A stretch of 64,000 nt of DNA. Origin: Latescibacteria bacterium UBA6620. GTDB lineage: Bacteria > Latescibacterota > UBA2968. The notes beneath the pieces are model-generated. The model made no database searches and was not told the origin of the DNA. It saw only the letters and a list, made by a program, of their open reading frames with translations. This document shows positions 46,003 to 55,541 of this stretch, piece after piece; position 1 is the first letter of the stretch, and each line of letters starts with the position of its first letter. The translations under genes were made by a program, and so were the position numbers. Where the stretch lies: assembly GCA_002433075.1 (NCBI GenBank), contig DJHM01000056.1:144954-208953 (forward strand), in the 5' to 3' direction.

Positions 46003-47967
46003 ATGGCTACTGCTGAAATCATCGAAGAGAATCCAGAAGCGCAGCCTCAGGCGGGGCGCATCGTCACGGTGCGAGCGGTCGTGCTCGGCGTGATCACGAT
46101 GGCCGTCAGCACTTACTACATGGACAACTGGGCGCGGAACCTCGTCAAGAGCTACCTCCCCGTCGCCGTTCTGATTCCCTTCCTCGGCTGGGTGCTGTTG
46201 AACACCCTCCTTCGCCTCACGGTCCCCAAAGCCGCCCTTTCAAAGCACGAAATCCTCGTCATCTTCGCGATGCTCTGGGTCACGGGGAACCTGCCGGCTG
46301 TAGGATGGGCTCAGCACTCGGTCAGCCTCGTCCCCGCACCCGACTTCTTCGCTTCACCCGAGAACCGGGTGCGCGAAGTCATCATGCCGCTCTTGCCCGA
46401 CTACCTCTTTCTCGAACCCACGCAGGATCCCAGCATCTACCAGCTCTACACCGGACTCCAGCTCGATGATGAGATTCCCTGGCTCAAGTGGTTTCGTCCC
46501 TTCTTCTGGTGGCTCATCGGATGTCTGGCCACGTTCATGTGCGGTCTCTTCTGCAGTGTCCTCTTCTTCCGACAATGGGACGAGCAGGAACGACTAGTCT
46601 TCCCGATGTCGGCCTTCCCGGTCGACATGCTCACCGAAGACGACGACGGCGTCCCCACCGTATTCAGGAACAAAATCTTCTGGTTCGGGTTCGCATTCAC
46701 CTTCGGCATCATCGCCTGGAACATTATCGGCTACTTCGCGATCGATCTCCCCCGGATCACCCTGTTCGACAGGGCGGTCACCAAAGAGATCAGCCTCGGC
46801 AACGATCTTCCCCCCTTCTACCTGCGGGTCCAACCGTTGCTGATGGGTCTCGCCTATTTGTGTCCTACGGACATCCTGTTCAGCTTCTGGTCCTACAACC
46901 TGCTGAACACCTTCAAGATCGGCGCCATGAACCGGACGGGCTTTACCGTGGGCCTCGCCGGGCAGCCGGCCAAAGCCGGGGAAATCGCCACGCTCGAGTC
47001 GAGCGGTGCACTCTTCCTGATTGTGGGCTGGTCCGTCTGGGTTTCGCGTCGCCATCTCAAGCATACGCTACAGGTCGCCTTCCTCCGTCCCCGTTACGAA
47101 GACAATGGCGTGCCCTGCTCTTACCGTACCGCGTGGCTGGGATTCATCGCTTTCGGTCTCGTGCTCGCCGGATGGTGCATGTCTGCAGGTATGACGGCCG
47201 GCGCGGTCTTCCTGCAGCTGATCTTCCTGTTCATCTGCTATTTCGGAATCTCCAAATACGCAGCCACGACAGGCTTTACGTTCCTCAACCCGGCGGGGGG
47301 CAAGGGGCATGTGGTCCTGCGGTCGATCGGCGGCTCTGTCAACTTCACACCCGCATCGCAGGCCATGATGGTGCTCGTCCAGCGTAACACGTTTCTGGGA
47401 GCGCCGATCCGTACCGCGAGTATCCCCTCGATCACGCACTACTTCAAGATGCTCGGGCCGGGTCTCAGGCGTGTCCCTTCCATCTGGCTGATCCTCCCCA
47501 TCGCCTTCATCATCGGATGGTGGATGGCCTCCTATGCTCGCATCTATCGCTGCTACAGTATCGGCGGCCTGAATGCGGGGCTGATCCCCTGGGGGGTCAA
47601 TGCCCTGGTTGCGAACATCCCCTACATCGAGGGCACCAAGAACTACGTCTTCGATCCCCAAAAGCTCAGCGTCTGGCTCTTCGGAGCCGGCGAAGCAGCC
47701 CTCCTGACGCTGTTGCGGGCCCGTCTCTCGTGGTGGCCGCTTCATCCGATTGCCATCGCCTTCCCCGAGCGGCGTTATGCCTTCTGTCTCATGCTCGTGT
47801 GGGCGGCGAAGACGGTCGTCCTCAAGATCGGCGGCGTTCGACTCTATCGGCGTTCGTTGCCCTTCGCCTACGGCGGGATCTGCGGATACCTGCTCGGAAT
47901 CGCCGTGTCGAGCCTGATCGACGCGATCTGGTTCCCCGACCAGGGTCACGGCGTACACGGATGGTAG
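46003..47967 (+). CDS. DUF6785/DUF6784-like polytopic membrane protein
   Basis: A 654-residue integral membrane protein, paralogue of 9649-11589. Many hydrophobic segments are visible, such as AVLIPFLGWVLLNTLL and AFIIGWWMASYARIY. Shared landmarks are RPFFWWLIGCLA, LSWWPLHPIAIAFPERRY and the end IDAIWFPDQGHGVHGW. ATG at 46003 with GGGAGAC upstream. It is probably a transporter, but no transport substrate can be named. Confidence 0.75.
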   Translation: MATAEIIEENPEAQPQAGRIVTVRAVVLGVITMAVSTYYMDNWARNLVKSYLPVAVLIPFLGWVLLNTLLRLTVPKAALSKHEILVIFAMLWVTGNLPAVGWAQHSVSLVPAPDFFASPENRVREVIMPLLPDYLFLEPTQDPSIYQLYTGLQLDDEIPWLKWFRPFFWWLIGCLATFMCGLFCSVLFFRQWDEQERLVFPMSAFPVDMLTEDDDGVPTVFRNKIFWFGFAFTFGIIAWNIIGYFAIDLPRITLFDRAVTKEISLGNDLPPFYLRVQPLLMGLAYLCPTDILFSFWSYNLLNTFKIGAMNRTGFTVGLAGQPAKAGEIATLESSGALFLIVGWSVWVSRRHLKHTLQVAFLRPRYEDNGVPCSYRTAWLGFIAFGLVLAGWCMSAGMTAGAVFLQLIFLFICYFGISKYAATTGFTFLNPAGGKGHVVLRSIGGSVNFTPASQAMMVLVQRNTFLGAPIRTASIPSITHYFKMLGPGLRRVPSIWLILPIAFIIGWWMASYARIYRCYSIGGLNAGLIPWGVNALVANIPYIEGTKNYVFDPQKLSVWLFGAGEAALLTLLRARLSWWPLHPIAIAFPERRYAFCLMLVWAAKTVVLKIGGVRLYRRSLPFAYGGICGYLLGIAVSSLIDAIWFPDQGHGVHGW

Positions 47968-47994
47968 ACCCGGCCCGGCCCTCTGAGGGGGAGA

Positions 47995-48036
47995 CCCTTC
48001 GATACGACGCTGACGCGTTTACTCAGGACACGGCGG
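47995..48036. repeat. Dispersed 42-bp repeat, plus orientation
   Basis: Matches the reverse complement of 35451-35492 at about 40 of 42 positions. It begins with CCCTTCGATACGACGCTGAC and sits directly after the DUF6785-like gene. Confidence 0.75.
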
Positions 48037-48091
48037 GGGGAGACACGGAGAGCGGGAGACCGTCACCTATTGTGACGGGACATCAGATTTC

Positions 48092-48882
48092 GTGAAAGCG
48101 GTCTGGATTACAGACATTCACCTCGACTTCGTCGAGGAAGAAGGCATCTCGCGATTTCTGGAGTCGATCGATCGAGAGAATCCCGATGTCGTTCTTCTGA
48201 CGGGCGATATCGGAGAGGCTGATTCGGTGTGCGGTTACCTCGAGCGGATAGATTCGCTTCAGCATCCAATCTGCTTCGTTGTAGGCAATCACAACTACTA
48301 TGGAAGTTCGGTGGAGGAAGTCCGGAAGGACGTATCGGCAGTCGTTCGTTCGTCGGGCCACCTCTGCTGGATGAACGAAGGTGGCGTTGTCTCCCTGTCA
48401 TCCCGAACGGCACTCGTCGGACACGACGGATGGGCGGACGGCTCGGGAACTACGAAGACTCACCGGTCGAGCTCAACGACTTCTATCTGATCGAAGATCT
48501 CACGACCGCAGATCGCGCAGAGCGACTTGAACGGATTCAGTCTTTCGCCGCCGAAGCTGTCGATCGTCTACGTCACGTCGTCCGATCGGGACTCGAAACC
48601 CACACCCACCTTCTCATCCTCACGCACATCCCCCCGTTCAAGGGGGCAGCGTGGCACGAAGGTGAGCCGTCCAACGATGACTGGTTGCCGTTCTTTTCCT
48701 GCGAGGCTGTCGGGGGTGTCCTGACCGAGGTCGCGGGAGAACACCCATCCGCGAACCTGACGGTCCTCTGCGGTCATACGCACGGGGAAGGGGTGCGTGA
48801 AGTCCTCCCGAATCTGACGGTAGTGACGGGAGGAGCGGTCTACGGCCGACCCGCGATCGTCGACCTGATCAACATTGCGTGA
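48092..48882 (+). pseudogene. Calcineurin-like metallophosphoesterase, frameshifted
   Basis: The first frame from GTG 48092 has TDIHLDF, VVLLTGDIGEA and VVGNHNYYG, the three N-terminal metal motifs, and reaches GHDGWADG. Near 48440 a deletion shifts the frame. The second frame continues with LGNYEDSPVELNDFYLI, LTHIPPFKG and CGHTHGEG, the C-terminal metal His residues, to a stop at 48882. All catalytic motifs exist but in two frames. Expected length is about 262 residues. Recent inactivation or sequence error. Confidence 0.8.
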
Positions 48883-49363
48883 AGCGGAATGGGATCGCGG
48901 CTTTCCCAATCAGTTGGAGCGTGGAGTCCGTTCCGATTTCCGGGAGCGCACCCGAATCCACCCAAGTTGAATGGGCAAGGACGACCAGCGTGGCTTCGGG
49001 TATTCCTTCCCCCGCCCCCCTGGTGGACTGGGAGCCCGAGGATGTCGGCGCTGGCCTCCGCCCCCTCGGCCTCCTCGTCTGAAGAGAAAGACGAGAAGAG
49101 CGAGAAAGTTCACGAGCAGGAGCGACCAGAGCGTCGAACTGAGAAATTGGGAAAACAGAGGTCACCTCGTCGGCGGAAATTTCCAATCGACCGTTGAACA
49201 AAACGTCTCGCGCTCACCGGTTCCGCCCAGGTTTCGCGGTTGAAAGCACGTAACTGCGGCGTCAGTGGAATCCAGCAGATACCCCAAACGATTTTTGTGC
49301 CAGCCTGTGTTCCGAGTTCTTCGAGATCGAAGCCCTGGATGGGGGGGTAGGCCATCTCAGGAA
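48883..49363. other. Long interval with no recognised gene
   Basis: No family was recognised on either strand. On the minus strand a stretch around 48910-49160 could encode a hydrophobic segment LWSLLLVNFLALLVFLF followed by a Gly/Arg/Pro-rich tail. Another minus frame, 49220-49350, could encode MAYPPIQGFDLEELG; neither has a good ribosome binding site. A proline/arginine bias suggests these may be spurious. Confidence 0.35.
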
Positions 49364-49393
49364 TAAAAAAAACGGCCAATCCAGTCGGCCGTT
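49364..49393 (-). terminator. Rho-independent terminator
   Basis: In minus-strand sense AACGGCC pairs with GGCCGTT around a 9-base loop and is followed by a run of eight T. It lies 36 bases after the PhyH gene at 49429 and ends that transcript. Confidence 0.85.
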
Positions 49394-49428
49394 TCGGTTT
49401 TTCGTTGTGGGCTCCGCTATCCGTCTTC

Positions 49429-50229
49429 TTAAGCCAGCGCGCAGCTCGCCGCAGTACCATCCACCTCCGCGAACACCTTCCCGAACTCTTCTTTCGTCAC
49501 GGCCACCGTGCTTTCGCCTCGATACTGAAACTGCAGTGCCCGGCGACGCTCCGCGGTCGTGTTTGGCGACGTCTGATGCGGCAACATGGCCGAGAAGAAC
49601 ATCGCACCACCCGCCTTCATAGGAACGGGCACCACCTCGGTCGGATCGATTCGATCGGGGAGGATCTCGCTATCGATCGTGTGGTGATGCCGGAGCGGCC
49701 CGACCTTATGTTTCCCTGGAAGGACGTGCATGCACCCGTTTTCGATCGTGGCATCGTCGAGCGAGATCCAGGCTGTCGCGACCTTGTTCAGAGGGAGCCA
49801 GTTGAAGTAAGCATTGTCCTGATGCCAGGGTTTTTCCGAACCGATAAATGGCGGCTTGGACAGAGCCATCTCCGCCTTCAGAATGGCCTCCTCCCCGATC
49901 AGCGCCGAGATGAACCCCTGGATCCTCGGGTGCTTCGTCAGATCGACGAACGTCGGGTGCTCCTGATGATAACCGTGAAGCTTTCGGAAATGCAGTTCCG
50001 CTTTTTCGACCGGAACCGTCAGAGGGTCGACCCCCGGCTCGAAATGGATCCCGAAGTCAGAGTCCGGTCGGCGAACTTGAACGCCAGCATAGTTCTGTGT
50101 CGCGTTCGGATTTTCACGTAATTCCGCTTCACCACGCCGGGCCATCTCCATCAACCGGCAGGTGATCTCCGACAGTGCGTTTCGCGCAGCCTGCACCTCG
50201 TTATCCGTCAAGACCTGCTCGAACGCCAC
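49429..50229 (-). CDS. Phytanoyl-CoA dioxygenase (PhyH) family protein, uncertain start
   Basis: Fe(II)/2-oxoglutarate oxygenase, 266 residues from GTG 50227-50229. Ligands H136-Q-D138 (PWHQDNAYF) and H218 in MLPHQTSPN. The usual PhyH N-terminal helix is cut by this start: codons upstream to a stop at about 50288 encode AHGAHFNEFGC, which belongs to the fold, but no ATG, GTG or TTG begins them; a CTG at 50269-50271 is the only candidate. The start codon may have been lost or be CTG. A strong terminator follows. Confidence 0.8.
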   Translation of the reverse strand: MAFEQVLTDNEVQAARNALSEITCRLMEMARRGEAELRENPNATQNYAGVQVRRPDSDFGIHFEPGVDPLTVPVEKAELHFRKLHGYHQEHPTFVDLTKHPRIQGFISALIGEEAILKAEMALSKPPFIGSEKPWHQDNAYFNWLPLNKVATAWISLDDATIENGCMHVLPGKHKVGPLRHHHTIDSEILPDRIDPTEVVPVPMKAGGAMFFSAMLPHQTSPNTTAERRRALQFQYRGESTVAVTKEEFGKVFAEVDGTAASCALA

Positions 50230-50320
50230 GCAGCCAAACTCATTGAAGTGCGCTCCATGGGCGTCTGTCAGACTGTCCGGACACTACTCCAGATTCACCT
50301 CAATCGACACGAATCCCTCC

Positions 50321-51172
50321 CTACGCAGCGCTCTGTTCGAACACCGGCGCCGAAAACACATCCTCGAATATTCCACTCTGCCTCATTCTCTGATATTCCC
50401 ATTCGAACGGAGACTCCTCCAACCTTCGGGGACCGTTACGGACATCGTGTCCCATGTCAGCTGCCTCTGGATAATGACTGTAAATCATCAACCGTCGGGG
50501 GCGACCGGACACATTCGGTCGGGAGTTGTGAACCAGCAGCGAGTGGAAAAACATCACCGAACCCGCGGGCGCCAACACGTCGATGCCGCCCTCCGGGTCG
50601 ATATGGCCGGGAATCACTTCCAACCCCAGATGATTCCGCTCGTGCGGCAGATCCTCACGATGGGAACCCGGCCAGATGTGGAGGGGTCCTGTATCCGGCG
50701 AACAGTCGTCGAACGCGATCGCCGACGACACGATGGTCTGCGGGTAGTCCTGCGCCTTGTAGTATGCCCAATCGCTGTGGATCGGAAACCGATCGTCGAC
50801 CCGACCACCGCAGTCGATGCCGGGCACCTTTTCCGGCAGGGGCTCCTTGTAATTGAGCTTCTCTTCCATCAGGACCGGCTCGTCACCCATAATCGTTCGG
50901 AGCGGATCGAGCAACCTTGCGTCTTCAGAAACCCGTGCAAGGTAAAGTGAAAGATCGTTAATCGGCTGGATCTTCCTGACCAGCTGACCGGCCTCCGTTT
51001 CCAGTATGTCGAGCCGACCGCTCTTTCGGCCGTGGGCGATCGTAGAGTTGATGATCAGCTCCAGGATCGAATCCGCCTCCTCACGCATTCTCTCCGCTTC
51101 TTCCGGTTCGAAAGCCCGTTCCCAGATCGCATACCCTTCTTCGGCGAATTGTTCCGCCAATTTTTCGACCAC
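50321..51172 (-). CDS. Phytanoyl-CoA dioxygenase (PhyH) family protein
   Basis: A 283-residue Fe(II)/2-oxoglutarate oxygenase. Ligands are H132-S-D134 (PIHSDWAYY) and H215 in LLVHNSRPNVSG, with IWPGSHRED. GTG at 51170-51172 preceded by AGGAGG with 6 bases spacing was chosen; an ATG two codons upstream would abut the ribosome binding site, and the frame opens to 51241. It belongs to a subgroup that differs from the WHQD type. Followed by another PhyH gene. Confidence 0.86.
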   Translation of the reverse strand: MVEKLAEQFAEEGYAIWERAFEPEEAERMREEADSILELIINSTIAHGRKSGRLDILETEAGQLVRKIQPINDLSLYLARVSEDARLLDPLRTIMGDEPVLMEEKLNYKEPLPEKVPGIDCGGRVDDRFPIHSDWAYYKAQDYPQTIVSSAIAFDDCSPDTGPLHIWPGSHREDLPHERNHLGLEVIPGHIDPEGGIDVLAPAGSVMFFHSLLVHNSRPNVSGRPRRLMIYSHYPEAADMGHDVRNGPRRLEESPFEWEYQRMRQSGIFEDVFSAPVFEQSAA

Positions 51173-51317
51173 AATCATCCTCCTGTTCACGGGCAGGCCT
51201 AGATTGCCCACCACCTCGGATCCTGAAAAAAGGTAGGCCATTCGTCACGACAATCAATGGACAAGCTGTTCAGAATTCAACCGTCGACCTGCCACTCAGA
51301 GCTACCGTGGGGCGCTG

Positions 51318-52745
51318 TTACACCGACGAGAAATCCTCTTCGATCGCCTGGGCGCGTTCGTTCACGCGGATCTCGGATTCGTTCCCTCGCAGGTCGCCAT
51401 AGCCTTCCTTGAGACGTCGAGCGACGGGTCCGCCCCCCGTGGGCAACGTCTGAAGATGGGACACATCGAGCAAGGACCCCCGCCATTCGAGCAGCGCGAC
51501 GGTCATCGCCTGCCTGACCTCGGCGTGCATTTCACTCCCGCTCAGGTCGTTCCGTTCTTCCGGATCGTTCCTGCGGTCGAACAGACGACTCGAACCATCG
51601 TCGAAATAATACTCCAGCTTCCACCTCGTCGTCGCCAGTGCGCAAGAGCGATACAGGGTACCGACCGCACACTTTCTCGGAGATCCCGCTCCTTCCCGGA
51701 GAGCGTCGTAGAGATCGAACCCCTGCACCCATGGCGCATCGACCCCCGCAGTCCCAAGAATCGTGGCCGTCAGGTCCGTCCAGTTTGCGAACTCCCGTTC
51801 GCCCGGATCGAGCGTACCCGGTTGACTCATCATAAACGGGACGCGCCACGTGTTGTTATAGTAGTGGTGCTTGTTGTCGAATCCGTGGTCGTAGAGATCG
51901 ATCCCGTGGTCCGACGTGAAGATGACCAGTGTCTTCTCCCGCAACCCCTTCCGATCGAGAAAGTCGAGCAGTCTTCCCGCCTGGTCGTCGCAATACGAGG
52001 CCAACCCGTAGTAGAGCTGTCGTTTCCTTTCGATCCCCTCTTTCGGATTCTGTCGGGGCTGCAGATCCAGCAATCGTCTGGTGTGTTGGGGCTCGTGCTC
52101 GGTGGAGGGATTGAGCGGTGGAGGCGGCAGTTCATCGAGTGCGTAGTGTGTGTCCCACGGCTTCGGGGGGTCCATCGGGCCGTGAGGGCTCGTCATCGAG
52201 CAGAACGCAAAGAAGGGGCGGTCCGAATGTTGTTCGATCGCCTCTTCCATACCTCGAATGGCATTCGACGTCACGAACGCGTCGTAAAAATCTCTCGCGG
52301 GCACATCGTGGGGAAAGCCGTTATCCCGCGGGAAACCCAGCGCATTCAGATGTGCTTTGTAGAGATCGTCATTGTCGCCGTGCTTGCTGCCTCCGATCGA
52401 ATAGTCGATCTCGAAAGAATCCGGCATAGGGCCGAAGTGCGTCTTCCCCGACATCACGCACACGTAGCCTGCTTCGCGAAGGGGGTCGGTCATCATCGGT
52501 TGATCTGTCGTGGCCGACATTCCGTTTTCGATCACCCCGTGGACCGGCGGGTGAACACCCCGCATCAGGCTCGTCCGAGCCGGACAGCAAACCGGCGAGC
52601 ACGTGTGACCCTGGGTGAACACGACCCCTTCGCGCGCAAACCGATCCAGATGGGGAGACTTCGCGTGTGGGTAACCCATTGCCCCGATCGTGTCGCAGCG
52701 CTGCGTGTCCGTCGTGATCAGGAGGATGTTCGGTCTCTCGGTCAC
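51318..52745 (-). CDS. Sulfatase (formylglycine type)
   Basis: A 475-residue sulfatase. Signature C53-C-P-A-R57 in CSPVCCPARTSLMRG, metal Asp in LLITTDTQRCD, and IFTSDHGIDLYDHGF. No signal peptide. GTG start at 52743-52745, one base after the stop of the upstream gene, so it is transcriptionally linked to the DUF5060 and CE15-like genes. This group would remove sulfate and uronate esters from one polysaccharide. Confidence 0.92.
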   Translation of the reverse strand: MTERPNILLITTDTQRCDTIGAMGYPHAKSPHLDRFAREGVVFTQGHTCSPVCCPARTSLMRGVHPPVHGVIENGMSATTDQPMMTDPLREAGYVCVMSGKTHFGPMPDSFEIDYSIGGSKHGDNDDLYKAHLNALGFPRDNGFPHDVPARDFYDAFVTSNAIRGMEEAIEQHSDRPFFAFCSMTSPHGPMDPPKPWDTHYALDELPPPPLNPSTEHEPQHTRRLLDLQPRQNPKEGIERKRQLYYGLASYCDDQAGRLLDFLDRKGLREKTLVIFTSDHGIDLYDHGFDNKHHYYNNTWRVPFMMSQPGTLDPGEREFANWTDLTATILGTAGVDAPWVQGFDLYDALREGAGSPRKCAVGTLYRSCALATTRWKLEYYFDDGSSRLFDRRNDPEERNDLSGSEMHAEVRQAMTVALLEWRGSLLDVSHLQTLPTGGGPVARRLKEGYGDLRGNESEIRVNERAQAIEEDFSSV

Positions 52746-52746
52746 G

Positions 52747-54330
52747 TCAGAATCCTACCGCGATCGCCCAGTCCGATTCGTAAGGCGCGGAGAAGACGTG
52801 TAGACCCGGTCGCCACTCGACGACCTTGTAAGGCTCGTACGGTAGCTTGGTGTCGATCACGATCGCACGACTGGGCGCTTTCATCTTCTTGAGGTCCACG
52901 TAGAGCTGTCGTTCATCTTCATAGTAGAGGATGTGTTTCGACCGCTCCCTGTTGCGCAGGCCGAAACCCGGCGCGACTTTCGCCTCGATCAGGGTCGTGT
53001 CGACCACCGAGTCCAACATCGACGCCGCCTTGTGCCAGAAGGTATAGTGCGTCTTGATCTGTTCGACGTCCGGATACGGGCGGCCCCGAAACGCCGGGGA
53101 GGACGCGCCGTAGAACCCGAAGAATCCCCCGACCCCACCGGCCATGGACTTCCGCCACAGGAGCCGCCGTGTGCCATCCATATCAAGATCGAAACCGCTT
53201 CGGTTGAACGTGTGGCGCTCTTCCAGCAGGTGGGGCCGGCCGCGATCCGAAACCATCATTCCTCGAAGCTCAGCAAAGTCCGTCGGCCCACCGTTGGACG
53301 TCTCGACGCCATCCTCACGCCCGAAGGATCCGTAGGAACGAAACGTATGGTCGCCTTCGAGCACCAATCCGCGTGCGGCCAGCAGGTGCGGCCACCCGGA
53401 CCACGTGTTCAGAGAATCCGCCCACGCATTGACCTCCGCCTCGTTCGTCCACTCGTGCAGGTCGAATCCGTAGCCGATCGTCCAGCCCGGCAGGGGCCCC
53501 AACCGGGCTGCAATGTAGCGTTGCAGTCTCCGATCGACTTCTCCGTTGACGCCCCCGGGCAACCCCACGGGCGTCTGCTTCCTCGATTCGTCGCCCCACG
53601 CCCAGATGTGCACGCGACCCTTCGCCTGATAGACGGCCTGGATCAACGCCTCCAGCACCCGGAACGTCTCGAGATCAGGATCGACCGATTCGTGGTCCGA
53701 ATGACGAAGCGATCCGAAGTCGAACCAGTTGTGGTAGACGCTGATGAAAATGATCTCGAAACCGTTGGCCTTCGCGTGATCCAGGTAGGCCATCGCGGTT
53801 TCCACTGCCGACTCGGGGTCGTTCCCGAAGGCATCGATGCGAGGAGAGAATGCTTCCTGATCCATGAACACGTTGAACTCGTAGCCGTCGAGGTCCCTCG
53901 CATCCTGATTCATTTCCGCAATTCGGGATCCGACGTGGGTCAGGAATCCGCGGGGCCGATGAATCGCATTCTTCCCGACCTTGATGCCTCCCGTGTGGCC
54001 GTTCAGCATCGGATGGTCGGACCGAATCCGGAATCGCCAGTGACCCCGGAAGGTCGGAGTGAAGCGATAGAGCCACTTCCCGTCACCATCGTAGAACATG
54101 GGCGTGATGTGGATGGCTCCCGTACCCTTGTGCTCGAACTTGACCTTCGCTTCCAGATCGAACGGATTCCCTTCTGTTTCGACGCCCGAGAAGCTCCATT
54201 CCTGAGTCACCCAGACCTGGGTCTGTCGTTCTCCCAGATCCAGCCCTGCGGCGGACGACAATTGAAAGACCACGACCATAGCTGCCAGCGCGATCTCGCG
54301 TAATCTCCTGAACGGCTCTCGAACGCTCAT
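52747..54330 (-). CDS. Secreted DUF5060 / glycoside-hydrolase-like protein
   Basis: A 527-residue protein. Residues 1-30 are a signal peptide (REIALAAMVVVFQLSSAAG). Then comes a DUF5060-type beta-sandwich (VTQEWSFSGVETEGNPF, FRGHWRFRIRSDHPM), and a TIM-barrel-like region with FISVYHNWFDFG and VHIWAWGDESRKQTP. The end, from about residue 440, resembles a putative collagen-binding domain. ATG start overlaps the stop of the CE15-like gene (ATGA). Catalytic acids were not assigned. Confidence 0.75.
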   Translation of the reverse strand: MSVREPFRRLREIALAAMVVVFQLSSAAGLDLGERQTQVWVTQEWSFSGVETEGNPFDLEAKVKFEHKGTGAIHITPMFYDGDGKWLYRFTPTFRGHWRFRIRSDHPMLNGHTGGIKVGKNAIHRPRGFLTHVGSRIAEMNQDARDLDGYEFNVFMDQEAFSPRIDAFGNDPESAVETAMAYLDHAKANGFEIIFISVYHNWFDFGSLRHSDHESVDPDLETFRVLEALIQAVYQAKGRVHIWAWGDESRKQTPVGLPGGVNGEVDRRLQRYIAARLGPLPGWTIGYGFDLHEWTNEAEVNAWADSLNTWSGWPHLLAARGLVLEGDHTFRSYGSFGREDGVETSNGGPTDFAELRGMMVSDRGRPHLLEERHTFNRSGFDLDMDGTRRLLWRKSMAGGVGGFFGFYGASSPAFRGRPYPDVEQIKTHYTFWHKAASMLDSVVDTTLIEAKVAPGFGLRNRERSKHILYYEDERQLYVDLKKMKAPSRAIVIDTKLPYEPYKVVEWRPGLHVFSAPYESDWAIAVGF

Positions 54331-55538
54331 AACCCCTGACCCAGATGTTTGTCCGCAAAGTCCATCCACCGATCCCAGTCGTAGGCCGTCACATCGTGAC
54401 CACCAGCGCGGATGTGGTAACCGATCCGGCTCGTCACGGGCTCGTGGATACCCGGCATCGTTTCCGCATCCAGACCGTCCGTACCCAGGAGACGGTAGAC
54501 CGGGTCCGCGTACCGGGCCGCCAGAAACTCCCCTTTAGGATCCGCCCATCCGTCGTCTTCCGCGCTTGTGACGTAAACGGGGCGCGGCGCCATGAGAGAA
54601 ACCAGCGCGTGCTGATCGACGGGCAACGCGTCCTCGTTCTCACCGTATTGACGGAAGTTGTCGCAGAACCAGTGCGGGAAGGACTCGTTGATGCGCCCGA
54701 CCGTCTCGCCGAAACGTCTGCGTGACAGCGCGGCTCCTCCGCATCCCGAATCGTTCGAAATGACGATCGCGAACCGCTCGTCCTGGGCGCCCGCCCACAG
54801 AGCCGTCTTGCCAAGTCGCGAATGTCCCATCACCGCCACCCGGGACGCATCGATGTCGTCATCGGTCTCGAAATAGTCGAGCGCACGACACAAACCCCAC
54901 GCCCAGGCGCCGATTGTCCCCCACTCGTCCGCATGGGGCTTCGATTGGCCATCTGCGTAGAACAACGGGTGCACGCCGTTCGAATAGCCGTCGTCGTAGT
55001 CCGGGTCCAGATCTCCGCAATAGAGCGTCGCCACCCCGTAGCCACGGGCGACGATCGACGACACCGGCCACCGACTCGACGACGACCCGCGCGCAGCCTC
55101 CGTCGAACGGTGATCCACAACCCCTTCGCCCTTCTCCCGCATCCACACATCCGACAGAAGAATCTCCGGATCGGCCTGGATCGTGTGATTCCCCTGGAAG
55201 TTGAGGCCCACGAAAGTCGCGCACGCCCTCGGTGCAGTGGGCAGGTAGAGAAGGAGATCTGCATAGGGTCGCGCGTCCTCCAACGTAAAGTAGAAACGGA
55301 TCTGTTTACGAACGCCGCAGTCGCCTGCATCACCTTCTTCCATGACCACCGTTCGAAGATCGATCTTCTTCGACGGTGTTCGACCGTAGACGTGCGTTTC
55401 GAACAGCGACAGAAGCTCCGCCCGTCGGGACGGCCAATCCGATGACCCGGAAACCGCCGTACCGTCTTCCGCCGTCAGAGGATCCGGCAACTCGCAGTCG
55501 GGCACCTTCGCTTCATCGTAGTTTGCTTCGAACGGCAA
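54327..55538 (-). CDS. CE15-like glucuronoyl esterase / alpha-beta hydrolase
   Basis: A 403-residue alpha/beta hydrolase. The nucleophile is S240 in GHSRLGKTALW, followed by SNDSGCGGAALSRRRFG and FPHWFCDNF as in bacterial glucuronoyl esterases; the catalytic His is H381 in IRAGGHDVTAYDWDRW. No signal peptide is seen. TTG start at 55536-55538 with GGAGG upstream. The stop overlaps the start of the DUF5060 protein. Glucuronoyl esterases cut ester links between uronic acids and alcohols. Confidence 0.85.
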   Translation of the reverse strand: MPFEANYDEAKVPDCELPDPLTAEDGTAVSGSSDWPSRRAELLSLFETHVYGRTPSKKIDLRTVVMEEGDAGDCGVRKQIRFYFTLEDARPYADLLLYLPTAPRACATFVGLNFQGNHTIQADPEILLSDVWMREKGEGVVDHRSTEAARGSSSSRWPVSSIVARGYGVATLYCGDLDPDYDDGYSNGVHPLFYADGQSKPHADEWGTIGAWAWGLCRALDYFETDDDIDASRVAVMGHSRLGKTALWAGAQDERFAIVISNDSGCGGAALSRRRFGETVGRINESFPHWFCDNFRQYGENEDALPVDQHALVSLMAPRPVYVTSAEDDGWADPKGEFLAARYADPVYRLLGTDGLDAETMPGIHEPVTSRIGYHIRAGGHDVTAYDWDRWMDFADKHLGQGL

Positions 55539-55541
55539 CTG

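Noticed and set aside
52933..54303. A 456-codon plus-strand frame opposite the DUF5060 gene
   Set aside because: Arg/Val-rich sequence without motifs, and the minus strand carries signal peptide and family features.
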